Assembly: GCF_018320785.1 (NCBI RefSeq)
Contig: NC_054876.1
Span: 22,776,212 to 22,840,211, forward strand
DNA from: Cheilinus undulatus
Lineage: Eukaryota; Chordata; Actinopteri; Labriformes; Labridae
Reading direction: 5' to 3'
DNA length: 64,000 nt
Shown in pieces: positions 17,326 through 30,499 of the stretch. Made by a program: the position numbers and the translations under genes. The stretch's first letter is position 1. The number at the start of each line of letters is the position of its first letter. Below the pieces are notes generated by a model. It saw only the letters and a program-made list of their open reading frames with translations. It was not told where the DNA came from and searched no databases.

Positions 17326-20300
17326 ATGAGAGATCTGCCTCCTGTCTCTCAGCTGGGTGAACAGCAGCAAACACAAGGACACCAGGCACCAGGCAGTTTT
17401 GAAGCAGAGGAAACCAATGGTAGGCTCCCTAGCCTGCCCGGGACTCCTTCTACACCCCATCCCATTCCCTGTTACCCTGCTGGCTCTCCAACCACCCCTA
17501 CCAGACCAAATCGCATGGGAATAAACACAGAGTTTCACCCCCCGCCGCTCAGGAGGCAGGTCGTCACTCAGGTGTCTTTGGACTCTCCTCTGAGCCCATC
17601 TTCGCGTCCACGGAGCCCCTGGGGGCGTTTTGATCCTTACGACTCTCCAGAGGTGTGTTTGTGGTTGCATTACCCTTGTATGTTGAAAGTTTCTGTTTGT
17701 AATTTCATATCAGCTGAGTCCAGTTCAGTCTTCTTGTTATGTGATGGAATTCTGCAGTTGTATTTGTAGACTATAAAGATGGAAAAGTAAAATTTAACCA
17801 CAAACTACAAAACCTCAAAGGAAACAACATGAAAAAAATCATCATCATGTGTGTTTGTTATTCGTACAATTTTAATTTTAAGAAAAAGAAACTGGAAATA
17901 GAATTCAGTTATAATAAGTTAGATCAGTCCAAATCTTGATCTCCATCCATCATATGAATCTCGAAGAACTAGAAAATAACGTAAAGCAAGAAAAAAGTGC
18001 TGAAAACAACTTTTAGTTGAGTGGTAAAATAAAATGTTTAAAATGTAGAAATAGGAAGCAAAATAGAACTATCTGGAAAAATTATGAAAAGGGACTCTGG
18101 TCAAACATAAAATGACAGTTTCTATAAGAAAGAAGATGTAATTTCTGAGTGTTTACATTAGCTAGTTTTGTAATTTGAAAGCTGCTGGCAAACAGAAATT
18201 TAGTGGTGGTAAAATTACCAGACTATTATCCCGAATAAAAGCAAAGTTACTTGAGTTCAAATTTACTTAAGTAATTTAAGAGTACTGGTCTATAAATCTA
18301 CTTAAGTAAAAGTAAAAAGTATTCCATTTTCAAGTTAAATTTAAGTACTGAGTAGCTAGCTACTAAGACCAAAAGATTTGGGAAAATAATACAATTGTGA
18401 TTTATTTTTCCAATATTGCATTTGCCATTTGACATGGAATTACTTTCTAATTTCCATATTTTTGTATTTGTCGAGAAACACAAGCAATAAATCGCGCTAT
18501 ATTATAACCAACAAATTATTGGATTTATTAAACATAAACTGTTCTACTGTAGGCTGGGCCTATATGTTAGGATGACATAACATTATGCATAAAATAATAT
18601 TTATGACATGTCTTTATTTATCTACTTCAAATCTGCTAGAAAGTTTACTGATCCGTTTAACTTAAAGCCTTCTAGCAATCACCATGAAAAGTAGAGCTGA
18701 ACATTTTTGACAAAACATCTAGGTAAGTATTGCAGATGCAGTGTAAATCGTTGTATTGAAGGGAATGATCATTTTTGTGTCATTCTGATTTTAAATGAGA
18801 AAAACATTTACAAAAATACAAAAAATAAGTTAAACAAAGAGAAATAATCCACCGCACACTGGATTATTTCTCTATGTTTACTCACTTGTTTACCTGCTGC
18901 CAACTGGCACCTGACTACCTGGGCTGTGCACGGGGATCTCCGTTCAAGATTTAACAAAAAATAAGATTTTTGCAAACTATTCTAGAACAAAATGTTGCTT
19001 CAGTGTTTGCATGATGTGTAGAGCATAACATCTCTGCTGCAAAAAAATTTATTAAAATGTTTATTTGACAAACATTTCTGATCAAAGAAATAATGCAACT
19101 TCTGCAATTTGAAAATTGCAGTAGGACGTATTGCGACTTAATCTAAATTCAGGTTAATTTCCCAGCCTTAGTGGCTACTGAGGAGTTGGAGTAGGAGTAG
19201 GAGTGACAATAAGAACTCTCCTTTTTGACAATAACAGCATGGAAATATGGATCTCCAACCAGGTTTTTCAGATAAATTAACACCTCAGTAATCAAGTAAA
19301 ATACAGCTGTTATGGGATGTGATGTGCAATCATTCTCTTGCTTCGGCTACTGTTTAGTCAACAGGGTCGGAAAAGTACAAGAATTTTGTACTCATATAAG
19401 AGTACAGTTACTCTGGTTAAAACTTAAGTTAAAGTAAAATTACTGATTTGAAAATGTACCCAAAGACTACAAGTACCAGAAAACAAGACTAGGTAAAAAC
19501 CTAGTATATGGTTGATCGCAACTATCTGGGATGCCTGTTGACATGCCTGACTGGCAGAGTGATTTTATCTTTATTGTTATTTTTTGAGCCAAATTTATTG
19601 TGGCTACTTAAATGTACAAAGCTACACAGTGTCCTCTCTCTCTCTGTCTTTCCTCTTAATAAAGCTCGTCTCTGTGTACATATGAAACTCTGCAGAGATG
19701 TGTCAGACTTCACTGACAGAGACAGACAGTGTCACTGGAGATTATTTGGTTTTTTTTGTTAGATAAAAGTCTTTAAGGGTAGTAAATTTATACTAAAAAT
19801 ACAACACTTAACTGTTAATGAACAGTTTATTCTAACATAAAGTATAAACTGCAGCAGGTTTCATGAGCATTTCTAATTCTCCTCAGACAGGTGTGTAAGG
19901 GTCTTTATATGTGTAAAATTAAGCTGAATTTCTACTTTAGTGTTCCTATCCTTTTTTATATCTGTTAATTATCTATAAACAGCACATTTGTCATGCAAGT
20001 GAAGATGTGCTAAATGTTTATAGTGTTCTATTAACAACGCAAATGCAGAGATTTTAACATTTATTTGTTCCCCATAAACATATAGTATTAAGGGAATATT
20101 TACCAAATATTTTTTTAACATAGCACACACCCCTGGCTCACGCAGGCAACACACACACACACAGCTGGAGCACACACACACACACAGCGCTGACACGCTG
20201 GTCCTCCGTGGTCAGAGAGGAGCTTTAAGAGGAGGAAGTTCTGCTGTTTATCCTCCAGTGTTCTGAAACTTTTGCCCTCAACAGATAGAAGCCTGAGGTC

Positions 20301-23300
20301 TACACTACCAACATGTTAGCGTCCGTTTCAGTGTAGGTGTGTGCGTGTGCGATGCATTTGTATGTCACTCTTATGCAGCATCAAAGCAGATGAGGATGAG
20401 AGGAGAGCAGCTGACACTGCTGCGTAAAAGATGCACGAATGGTCAAAGCAAAAGGGATGATAGGAGAAAGAGTGACAGAGGGACAGTAGCTCATGATGGA
20501 AAAATTAAAAATCGAAGATTGGGCACGAGTCTCTAATCACAAAAAATATATTCTCTGCACAAGACAAGCTCTAGGTGGGGCTCTGTGCTCTGGTTTTAAG
20601 AAGAACAGCGGTCCAGGTCAGAGTAAACTACAGCAGTCTTACAGCGACATCCAAGCTAACAGCTAATGGCGGACAATACGGGACAAGCCCATCACCATGA
20701 TGGGAAGTCATGCCGAAACAGACTGGGAGTACATCGAGAACATTTTTTTGTCACAGAAAGCTTTCAATGTTGCTCTCTCCGCTTGTTGGGATTTAGACAC
20801 GTCTGGTTCAGACAAAAGCTCCGCTGCGGCTCAGTCCCAGCTAATGACAAGCCTGCTAGAGCTGGGACAAAACAACTCATCAGCTGTTTACAACAACAAA
20901 CTGTTTCCCTCTAACTATCACATAATCATGCCAAAGCGGGGCGGCAGAAGAGCAACAACCTCATTTTCTGTCGCAGAAAGCTTTCTGTGTTGCTCTCAGC
21001 GCTAACTGTGATGAACTGTGATGTGAGGTGTTGGTCTGATTAAGGCTGAGCTAACATTTGGCTAGCAGCCTTTGTATACAAGCACAAGTAACCTTTTCCC
21101 CCTTTAACTATCACACACTCACACTGAAGCAGGTTGGCAGAAGAGCAAAAACACCCTTTCTGTTACAGAAAGCTTTTAGTGTAGCTGTCTTCACTTGTTT
21201 TAATAAAGAAATGTCCAGTTATGACAAAGTGCTACTGTGATTAATTCAGAGCTAATCGCTACACAAGCAGCCATCATACACAAGCATTTACACAAGAAGT
21301 TACCTTTACCCCCTCAGCTATCACATAGTCATGCAAAAGCAGGCCAGAAGAGGAGTGAAAACATCTTTCCCAACATGAAAAGCTTATAGGGTTGTTTTAT
21401 TCTTTGTCATACAGAACTGTGGCCCAGTTCTGGTGAAACAGAGGCTAAAGCTATATCTGAGGAATTTGGAGCAGTGGAGGCAGCAATTAAAAGGCTTTCA
21501 GTACCCCTAAACCCTGCCCATAGCACAACTCTGTATGTATGGCTCTAGTTAACACAGTGGAGGCAGCCATTAGCAACAGCATTCGGTCCAAGTAAATACA
21601 ACTCTGTTATGTAGGGTCACTCACTACTCACTCACAGTCACTCAGTCAGTCAGTATATGAACAGAGCTATATGTAGGACTGACCTCAGCGGTCAGCCAAA
21701 AATACCAAATTACAGTAATTTGAGTAAATGAAGTTTACTATCTCTGCAGATATTTGTGACTGTTCTTCATTTTGCTTGAAGCAGCCATAGCTAGAAAAGG
21801 AAAACATTTGGAATCTGATATTTTCAAGTCACAAAGTCACTACATACACAACTTACCCAAATGTGAGTCAGCAGTGTTTGCTTACAATATCTCTTCTTCT
21901 ATGAGTAACTCAAGGTCTCCACATCTCAGCAATTGACAATAGTTAATAGTTTAATATATTTCAATAGTAATATCCGTTCCTTCGACAGAAATTACGATTT
22001 AAGATTTTTTCTTGTGCTTTAATCACACAATAAAACCCCCTGTTGTGTAACTTTGCTATTTATCTATTGGTCTATCTTGGTATAATTTGCATGATATGAA
22101 GGCATGGTTGGGCTTTTTGAGTGGCTTGAGGGTCCCTTCTTGGGATATTTTTGATAATCAGACTCTATTGCCATATTTTGTGCATTCTTGGCCCCCTTTT
22201 TAACATTCTAAATAAACGTCTTATCCTTGGAAACATTTTTAACATGAGCTTTACATCTACACATTAGACATTTACTAGGAGCATTAGGCCTAATACAAGT
22301 GCCAACCTTTGCCTAATGGCCTAACTGCCTTTAGGTGTTTACTGTGACATTTGAATAATAATTTTAACTCACTTTTGAATCCTGATGTAAAACAATATTT
22401 TCATACATGTTTATATTTTATATTTTTTGTTTTTCTTTCCTTCTTTCAGGATCAGGACAAGGAATATGTGGGTTTTGCCACATTGCCCAACCAGGTTCAC
22501 AGAAAAACAGTGAAGAAAGGTTTTACATTCACGCTTATGGTGGTAGGTGAGTTCTCTCCTTTGTCTGCTGACCTTGATACTTTAACAGGTTTGAGTGAAA
22601 CTGTTATCTCTTGTAATAATATCTCACCTGTAAGGGAAATCATGATATAGACAATATTTTTAAAGTAAAAATTAAAAACGTTTAGTCTTTTGAAAATCTG
22701 AACTAAAAAAAATTCAAATGTATCATTTGTTAACCATTTTTAAATCCTATATGATTGATTAGTTGGGCTGTTGTGTTTCTGTCTGTAGGAGAATCTGGCC
22801 TGGGTAAATCCACTCTCATCAACAGTTTGTTCCTCACTGACCTCAACAAAGAAAGAAAGGTTCCCAATGCACAAGGTAAGATTGAGTGTATTAATTAAAA
22901 TATAGTTTATGCAAATCACGAAGGAGAGTCGCTGGAATCAGTTGTTTAAAATGCATTATTTTTACGATATAAAATTTGACACGTTTCTATTTTAGCTGTC
23001 GTAAACACAGTTTAGCATCTGTTACCAATTTACCTGAGTAGACTGAGTGATTTTGGCCCTGTATGTGTCTGTGTGTCTGCAGAGCGGATCGATCAAACAG
23101 TTGACATTGTCAAACACACAGTGAGCATCGAAGAGAAAGGAATCAAACTGAGGCTCTCCATCATAGACACCCCTGGATTTGGAGATGCCATCAACAACAC
23201 AGAGAGGTGACATCAGTGATGTGCACCTGCATCTTTGTTTCCATTGCTCTTGTTCAGCTTATTTTATTTGTACTCAGAGGTAGATTTGTTATGCAGCCAT

Positions 23301-26300
23301 CAAGATGATGACATCCATTAAGACACAGGATCATGAAAGAAATGAAACACGAAATAATGTTTTCGAACATGCTCAAAACTTCTGAAACTTCACAAACATT
23401 GGGCTGTATGTGTGACTGCCAGTGGCTGATTTTTTTTAACCATAACTATCCAGAGTTTTTCCTGCCAGATTCAAAATATAATACCACAGAACTGGCTTGA
23501 GCTGATGTGTGAACACAGCAGGAAATATTTAGGGAAGTTCATTGCAAACAAGCAGCCTGGAGTGATGACGTAGTATCCTGCAGCCACTCTGTGTCATCTC
23601 TATGCATGTTATGAACATGCCTGAAAGTTCTGCACAGTACGGTATATAGTTTATTTGTCACAAAATGCAACAGGAATACTGTCAGTGACTCTGTACATTT
23701 ATACCTGAGCTGCAGTCACACAACAACAGCCTGTAAATTTTCCCAAATTTTAGCCATTGGAATTACTGTGACCTTTGCCATGTCCACCTTAGAAAATCTC
23801 CTGCTTCAGGGACAAGTTTGAAACATCAACTGGTAAACATTTCTGGGACAGGCCCAATTTCCTAGAAAAAGGATTGCATTTGTGAAAAGGGCTGTCGTTA
23901 AAAGTAAGAACATCTCCAGACACTAGAGTCATGGATTTAGTCTTCAACTGATGGTGCATGCTGTTTGCTTGCATTATTCCAGACCATTTTACCGCTAAGG
24001 TGGTTGTACACCTCACAGAGATTTTATGTTTTTTTTCCTCAGCTGGAAGCCCATTGAAGACTACATCGACCAGCAGTTTGAGCAGTACTTCAGAGACGAG
24101 AGTGGGTTAAACAGAAGAAACATCCAAGACAACAGAGTCCACTGCTGCCTCTACTTTATCTCTCCATTTGGCCACGGGTACACTGACAGCATGTTTTACT
24201 TCTGCACAGGGTGCTTAACAGCCTCACTGAGAATTTATTCAATACATATTGAGCCTATTTCTATTATGTGTGTGTGTGTGTGTTTTTCCATCAGTCTCCG
24301 ACCTCTGGATGTAGAGTGCATGAAAGCGCTGCACGAAAAAGTCAACATAGTTCCTGTATTGGCCAAAGCTGACAGCCTGACACAAGAGGAAGTCTATCGA
24401 AAGAAGATGCAGGTTAGACACAAAAAACACACTCTCACTCTGGCCTGAAGAAATTAGAAACATATTTGAAATCACAGGTATCAGTTGCACTAGATCTGGA
24501 AACCAATACATTTTATAATGATTTTAGAAATATTTCTTGTTAAACCTCAAATTTTAGCTGGCTGGTGTTCAAGGAAACCTTGAGGATTTCTTATTGAAGA
24601 TTCCAAGATTCTTCTTGGGATGGAAAATTTTTACTTGAAATTTCAGGCTATTTAGAAATCAATTATAAGAAAATCAGCACCAGTCAGCTAATACAAATTT
24701 CAATGATAGTGCAGGAGTGATTTAAAAATTCTGGCTCCTGGCCCCTTGCATAGTTTAACGACACTAGATCTGTTCTCTATAATGCAAATGGATATAATCT
24801 TGTAAAAGATATGTCTCTGATTAAGAAACTAATATATATACTTTATAGCACTGAAACTGCATATAAAGATTTTTTAATGATCTTGTGTTAATTTCTGGTA
24901 CGGTGGATTCAGCCCCCCAAGGCTCCTTACTTGGTCCAATTGTATTCTCCCTGTACATGCTCTCCCTGGGGACCATTTTATCAAATACTATATGACTTTT
25001 CTTTCCATCTTTGCACTAACAACACACAGCTTAATTGCCCTTGTCGATCAAAGTTTTGATGGCTTTGAAATTTCTTGAGCTCAATGAGAGTAAAACTGAG
25101 GTCATTATCTTTGGACCCATGGAAGCCTCACCGACCCTGGTATGGACCTGTCCCATCCTCAACCATTTCTTAAATCATCTGCAAAAACATCTGGGGGTGA
25201 TACTGGACAAAAATTTTAAATGGATCAGCAGATAAGTTCAGTTGTGAAAGCAAGTTTCTACTTTTTTCCTAAGGTTATGTCCTGATTATCTTTTGCATTT
25301 ATTATACGTGCTTTTTTATTACATGTCTGCTATTATGATGCACATTTATTTTGGTGCTAGCCAAGCCTCTTTTGATTATTTACAGCTTATTTAGAATGCT
25401 GCGGCTTGTCCTTTTTTTAACGAGTAAACACAAATACAATTTTCCCTCTAGTAGCATCTCTCCACTGGCTCCTTGTGCAATGCAGGACTAATTTTAATTT
25501 TAATTAATTTTAATTCTGTAAACTGTTTGTAAATCAAACCTAAAAATGCACTTTTCCTCCTGGATTTTGGCTCTGTTTATCTATTACTGTATATACTTTT
25601 ATATTCCTAATGTTTTTTAATTGGCCTTCTGTTTAATTGTTTTATAACATTTTTCATTTTTCATTGTGCAGCACTTTTTTTCTAAATATTGTGCTATGAA
25701 AACTCACACTAGGATAACTGTTTTATATTACAAGTACTATTGCAAACATGTGTTAATGTCTTTTTTATCTGCAGTCAGTGTTTAAGAACATCCAAATGTT
25801 TTTTTCAGAGTGTCTTAAAAGCTTGCAATTCCCTACTCACATGATTTTAGTGATTTTGCCTAAATGACTCCCGTAGGGATCCGTTCCATAAAGATTTTCA
25901 GGGAGAAAAGTGAAGCATGTCAATAATATTTATTGTACTTTTATTGGGTTGAGCTACGACCAGTGATGGTCTTTTTGAACTACAGGATGAGACAATCTAC
26001 TGGAAAATGACAAAACCGTTTAAACCCTTAATTTAAACCCATAAATGATATATGATAATGATGATAGTTATGATAAACTAAAAGATAAGTAAACACCCTC
26101 AAATTTTGCCTCAGCCCATGTGTTGACTCTTTATTCAGAGTTCTGTTTAAAGCACACCAGTGTCTGTAATAGGACAAGTTTTATGATTTTTTTTTCTTTA
26201 AATATTTCTCTTTAAACATCATGTTTAAATGTGTTCATGCACAATAGATCAGAGAGGAGATCAAGCAGTTTGGGATCAACATCTACCAATTTCCTGAGTG

Positions 26301-27241
26301 TGATTCAGATGAAGATGAAGACTTTAAGAACCAGGACCAGATACTAAAGGTTCTTCTTCTAACTCTCAATATTTCTCCTGGTATTAGTGTGCTTTCTTCA
26401 TAGAGTCAAGATTACAAATTTTATTTACATTTATATTTATTCATGTATCCACAGGACAGCATCCCATTCGCAGTCATTGGCAGCAATGTACAGGTGGAGA
26501 GTAAAGGTCGACGATTCAGAGGTCGGATCTATCCCTGGGGTGTGGTTGAAGGTATAAAGTAACAAAACAGTAAACATTTTAAAATTTTTACTTTTTTTTT
26601 TTTTAGTAAATAAAGTACTGTTGCTACCCTTAAATAACAATAAAACCCCATCTGATCCAGTAACAAGTTTTGTGTTTGCATGTTCAGTGGAGGACCCGGC
26701 TCACTCTGACTTCCTGCTGTTGAGAAACATGTTGGTGAGGACGCACATGCAGGACCTTAAAGACGTGACCCGGGAGACACACTATGAGAACTACAGAGCC
26801 CAGTGCATCCAGAACATGACACGCATGGTGGTGCAGGAGAGGAAACGCAGGTGGGTACAGTCAGGATGATCATGGTTTGATTAGTGGACCAGTTCTATGC
26901 TGTAGAAGTAAACTTGATGAGTTTCAAGGATACGTTTTTAAATGTTGGTGCTGTTTGGATTTGAATGTGCATTTTAGTTTGCGAGAGAAGTATCGAGATG
27001 CAAGCGAAACAGATTTTCCTCTGCCGCTGGACGTTGTCGACACAGAGAGGGAGAGACTCATCTTTGAGAAAGACGAAGAGGTACGTTTCTCCTTGCTGCC
27101 TCACTCACTCACATATTTATTCTTTCATTCTTCAGAAGTAATAACCACTCCCTCATTTATACCCCTATGCAGCTGAGGAGGATGCAGGAGGTGCTGCACA
27201 GGATTCAGGAGCAGATGCAGCGCAGCCAGAGTGAAGGTTGA
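17326..27241 (+). CDS. sept4: septin 4 (filament-forming GTPase)
   Basis: GTP-binding protein that polymerises into septin filaments at membranes and the cytoskeleton (family knowledge). Exons: 17275-17652, 22450-22546, 22789-22875, 23083-23206, 24043-24177, 24295-24412, 26248-26349, 26455-26551, 26688-26850, 26978-27080, 27173-27241; phases agree. Starting at the ATG at 17326 gives 473 residues, close to the 478 of human SEPT4. Seen: proline-rich N-terminus ending [17 protein letters not shown]; polybasic [10 protein letters not shown]-loop GESGLGKS; switch [11 protein letters not shown] for guanine; septin unique element; C-terminal heptads [15 protein letters not shown]. The N-terminal SPWG block and [20 protein letters not shown] favour septin 4 over septin 5. 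The frame is open from the acceptor at 17275, so translation could begin in an upstream exon. Oddity: NTESWKP where NTECWKP is usual. The copy looks intact and functional; its 3' neighbour mnt is convergent. Confidence 0.92.
18190..19480. mobile_element. non-autonomous repeat with TACTTAAGTAAAAGTA motifs
   Basis: In septin 4's first long intron. The left side (18230-18340) is rich in TTACTTAAGTAA and CTTAAGTAAAAGTAAAAAGT; the right side (19375-19460) has the opposite strand form (GTACTCATATAAGAGTACAG, AAGTAAAATTACTG). This is a familiar fish repeat type with loose inverted termini and no transposase. The same family occurs at 58505-59810. Edges are approximate. Confidence 0.55.
19960..20660. 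other. intronic sequence with (CA)n tracts
   Basis: Two (AC)n tracts at about 20148-20162 and 20171-20186 in a somewhat GC-richer stretch of the septin 4 intron. An internal promoter is conceivable but nothing in the sequence proves one. Short open frames here show no known family. Confidence 0.4.
20680..21400 (+). repeat. degenerate tandem repeat, unit about 200 bp, four copies
   Basis: A CAGAAAGCTTT block recurs at about 20754, 20972 and 21165, with a decayed copy (TGAAAAGCTTATAG) near 21375, spacing about 193-218 bp. A second block, CTATCACAYANTCATGCMAAAGC, precedes it in the units at 20917, 21106 and 21317, with a weaker match near 20685. The units diverge strongly from each other, so the array is old. 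Open frames inside are not conserved between units, so it is not treated as coding. The rest of the intron (21400-22449) is AT-rich and unremarkable. Confidence 0.6.
24890..25712 (+). mobile_element. 5'-truncated LINE fragment (L2/Rex1-like)
   Basis: In the septin 4 intron 24413-26247. The plus strand reads [20 protein letters not shown], the reverse-transcriptase B motif, then [16 protein letters not shown] and a [12 protein letters not shown] stretch, all typical of CR1/L2/Rex1-type LINEs. Stops and frameshifts are frequent and the YADD segment is not recognisable. The end near 25670-25712 (GCAGCACTTTTTTTCTAAAT) resembles the usual 3' tail of this group. It is inactive. Confidence 0.75.
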
Positions 27242-27818
27242 TCCTCCCATAATTCCCTAGAGGAGGAGACAGATGAGGTGTGCCCAGGACACAGAGGAGG
27301 TCCTGTTTATTAAAATCTGATGAACTAAAAGAGATGGGCTTAAGAAGCAAAAAAATAAAACACGTCTTGCTGATACTACAGTATCAAGCAAGCTGATTGG
27401 CTCATCTTGTCAGATGGACACTGAAAACAAGGAGAAAAAAAACTTTGCCTGACCTACCTTAAGCTGAAAATTGAAGTTTGTTCCATATGGCAAATGTTCC
27501 TGAAACTCAGGGATTAATTTAGGAAGGTTGAGTAAAGCCTCTTAGGTTATCTCCTGTATTAAGAGGAGAACAAACGAAGTGTGTTTTAAGTGTTGAGATT
27601 ATGCTTTAGTTTTTGTCATCATACAACGAATGTGCATTTCAGTTACCATTGGCCGTTACTGATGTAAAGCCTCACTCACATCATTAACTTTTATATTATG
27701 TGACAGTAAGAATGTTGTTTTTAGATAGCAAAGAGAAAAAAGGAAAATGATCAAAGCTCAGCATATTATGGCAGCATTTTCTCCTTGAAGACATAATGAG
27801 CGCATGAAAATGATACCA

Positions 27819-27824
27819 AATAAA
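27819..27824 (+). terminator. candidate septin 4 poly(A) signal
   Basis: AATAAA about 580 bp after the septin 4 stop, followed by a TG/T-rich stretch. A second AATAAA at 29102-29107 could serve a longer transcript. Confidence 0.5.
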
Positions 27825-27871
27825 GTGTTCTTTTTTAGTGTTTTACTCGACAAATACACACATGCACAATA

Positions 27872-28428
27872 CAGTTCCTATGAAATGTATTCACCCCCTT
27901 GGATGTTTTACCCTTTTATTGATTTTATAAACCAATCATGGCCAATGTGATTTGGCTTTTTCAACAAAAAAAAAACAACAACAAACAAAACAGAGCTCAC
28001 AAACACACCATCTCCACTGTGAAGCACATGGTAGTGGCATAATGCTGTGGGGATGCTTCGAGGCAGGCTTGTAAAGGTAGCGGGTAAAATGAATTTGGCA
28101 AAATACAGGAAAATGCCGGAGAATGGTCTTGTTCAGTTTGCAAAAGAAGATGGGAGAAGATTTATGATTTAATGACCTGAAGCATTCAGCAAAAGCCACA
28201 CAAAAAAATGGTTTACAGATGGCAAGGTGAATCTTCTGGTCTGTCAAAGCCCAGACCTCAATCTAATAGAGAATTTGTGGCTTTTATTGCAGCCAAAGGT
28301 ACATCTACTAAATACTGACTCGACAGGAATATTTAGCAGTCATTTCTTTTATTGGAATCTGTTTTGATTTATAAAATCAATAAAAGGGTAAAACATCCAA
28401 AAGGGGTGAAAACTATTTATAGGCACCA
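27872..28428 (+). mobile_element. internally deleted Tc1-like element
   Basis: Starts after a TA at 27870 with CAGTTCCTATGAAATG and CACCCCCTTGGATGTTTTAC. It ends with the complement (GTAAAACATCCAAAAGGGGT) before AGGCACC near 28428. The interior keeps two transposase pieces in plus orientation: one reading HLHCEAHGSGIMLWGCF and one reading QSPDLNLIENLW. The middle of the gene is missing. It belongs to the same family as 42239-43530. Confidence 0.8.
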
Positions 28429-30499
28429 GGAAGTAACTGAGATAGCTGTAGGAGAATAGGATGTTAAAGGTCGGCTTTAGATTTTTAAAAACATTAGATG
28501 TTAAGCTTAGTGTCTTACTAACATGGTGAGCACCACTCAAAACTCACATGGGCTTCCCTTCTCCTGAAAATGGTTTGTTAGTATCTCCTTCTTAATTAGC
28601 ACAAATACTTCCACTGTCTTGTGTTCCTCAAATGATTTCATTTTTAAGAGACTGGTTTGCTGCTTCAGAGTGTCATGATCAAAATGGTTACTCATAGACC
28701 AAAGTGTTTTACTTAAATGCTAAGGTTATCCTTATGGTAATTTTATACAACTCGTGTTTTTTCATCCCAAGACTAAAATACAAGGCTAATTTTTTTTTTA
28801 TGGATGTACTTTATACTAACTAATCACATGGCACAGAGAGAAGCACAAGTTGCAGTAGTGCCCCTGAACCCAACACGGAGACAGATGGTGTGTTCGAGGG
28901 CACTCAAGCAGAGGCATGAATTTGACTTAAGTACCTTTCTGTGTACTAGAAACCTTTATTATGACGTAACACTGCCATCTAGGGGTTACTGTAGTGATGT
29001 TTGCATTAGTTTGAAAAAGTCAACTCTATTTTTCACATTTAAATATGTGAGTTTGAGACCGTCATTGTGTTTTTATTTTTATTTTATTATTTTGGTAAGG
29101 CAATAAAGGTGAAAAACATAACCTTTTGTCATCAGTTTGTGTGATATCAATTAATTCATTAAACACAGGAGCATGTTTTGTTGTAAATGTAATAAGATTT
29201 ATTAAGAATCTGTAATATTTCATCAGCATAATTCTTCATCATTAATATGTTTTATCCATTATTATCATTGTATCTTAAACAGTGGACAGTTAGATCTAAA
29301 AGGCAGCCCAAAGTGTACAGGCGATATATAACTTAAAACTTTCTCCATAGGGAAAACATCTTTTTATATTCATATATAATATCAATGTAGCATGAGGTCC
29401 AAGATCCTGCCCACGTTATACAGTATTGTACATGGTCCCAGAAATAAACGGAAAACAACAAAACCTTTAAACAAAACAAACTAAAACAGCAATCTACATG
29501 CAGAACAAAATCAAAAACAAGCAGTTCAAACTTGAAAATACATACACTCATATGCCAAAACGTGCATACGATCACAAATTTACAAAACTTTCATACGTAC
29601 ATACAAATATTACAAAACTTTAATTGAATATTAGACATTATTGTGTTATCAAGAAAAGAGCAAAAACTTTTTTTTTCTGTTTTCTCACTTTTTCCACCCC
29701 ATGTCTTAGTCCTTTTCTCAAAATTGAAAATTTGAAAAAGAAAAACACAAGAACAGGTCATCTTTGTCTCTTCCATTCGCTCTTTGTGCACGTGTTTTGC
29801 CAGAGTTGTCACAGTGTTGAGTATAGGCACACACGATAGCACCCAAGCAGGCTCATACCATAAAACACCTCTGGGTAAAAAAAAAATAGCTCCACACACT
29901 CACGCGCTCTCCATCATGCACCGGGCAAACTGTATAACCAAAGAAACAGAGCCATGCTACAGGTACAGTAGAATTAACTATAGTATAGAAACAGCATTAG
30001 TATAAAACTTACTGAATACAGACACAGACACAGAGACAGCAGGAAGGAAGGGTGAGAGCACATCCACACATATTAGACTACATAAACGCTGACAGGAGTT
30101 TTTTTTTTTTTTTCTTTTCCTTTTTTTATGTGACATGTATAGGCTGGCAAGGCGGCTGTGAAGCCATGTGCACATTAACACAGAACCACACAGACAGAGA
30201 AAAGCAGATGCAGCAACACTTAACTAGTCTGAAATTTAAAAGCAGACTGTTTTCCAGTCATAGCCCTGCCAAATTCTTCACAATAAAATTGCAGTAATGT
30301 GCATCTTTTTCCTCAATTTATTAATTTCAAGGATTGTTTATTATGATTATTTTCATTGTGGCACAATTGGTAGATTTTGTTTGAGTCATGAATTAGTTGG
30401 CCCATAATTGAAAATATTAATGATAAATGTCTGTCCCCCAGAGCCCAAATGGATGTCCTAAATTGTGTCATTTCATACATAATCTTGAGAGTTTTCATT
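28429..30499. other. convergent septin 4 / mnt 3' flank
   Basis: No exon seen. AATAAA on the plus strand (29102-29107) and TTTATT, a minus-strand AATAAA, at 29198-29203 lie under 100 bp apart. They could end the septin 4 and mnt transcripts respectively. The 29200-30300 stretch has low-complexity T runs (30101-30127) and may be the distal mnt 3' untranslated region. Confidence 0.35.
29198..29203 (-). terminator. candidate distal mnt poly(A) signal
   Basis: TTTATT on the plus strand reads AATAAA for the minus-strand mnt gene, about 5 kb after its stop codon. Nearer candidates cannot be excluded. Confidence 0.3.
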
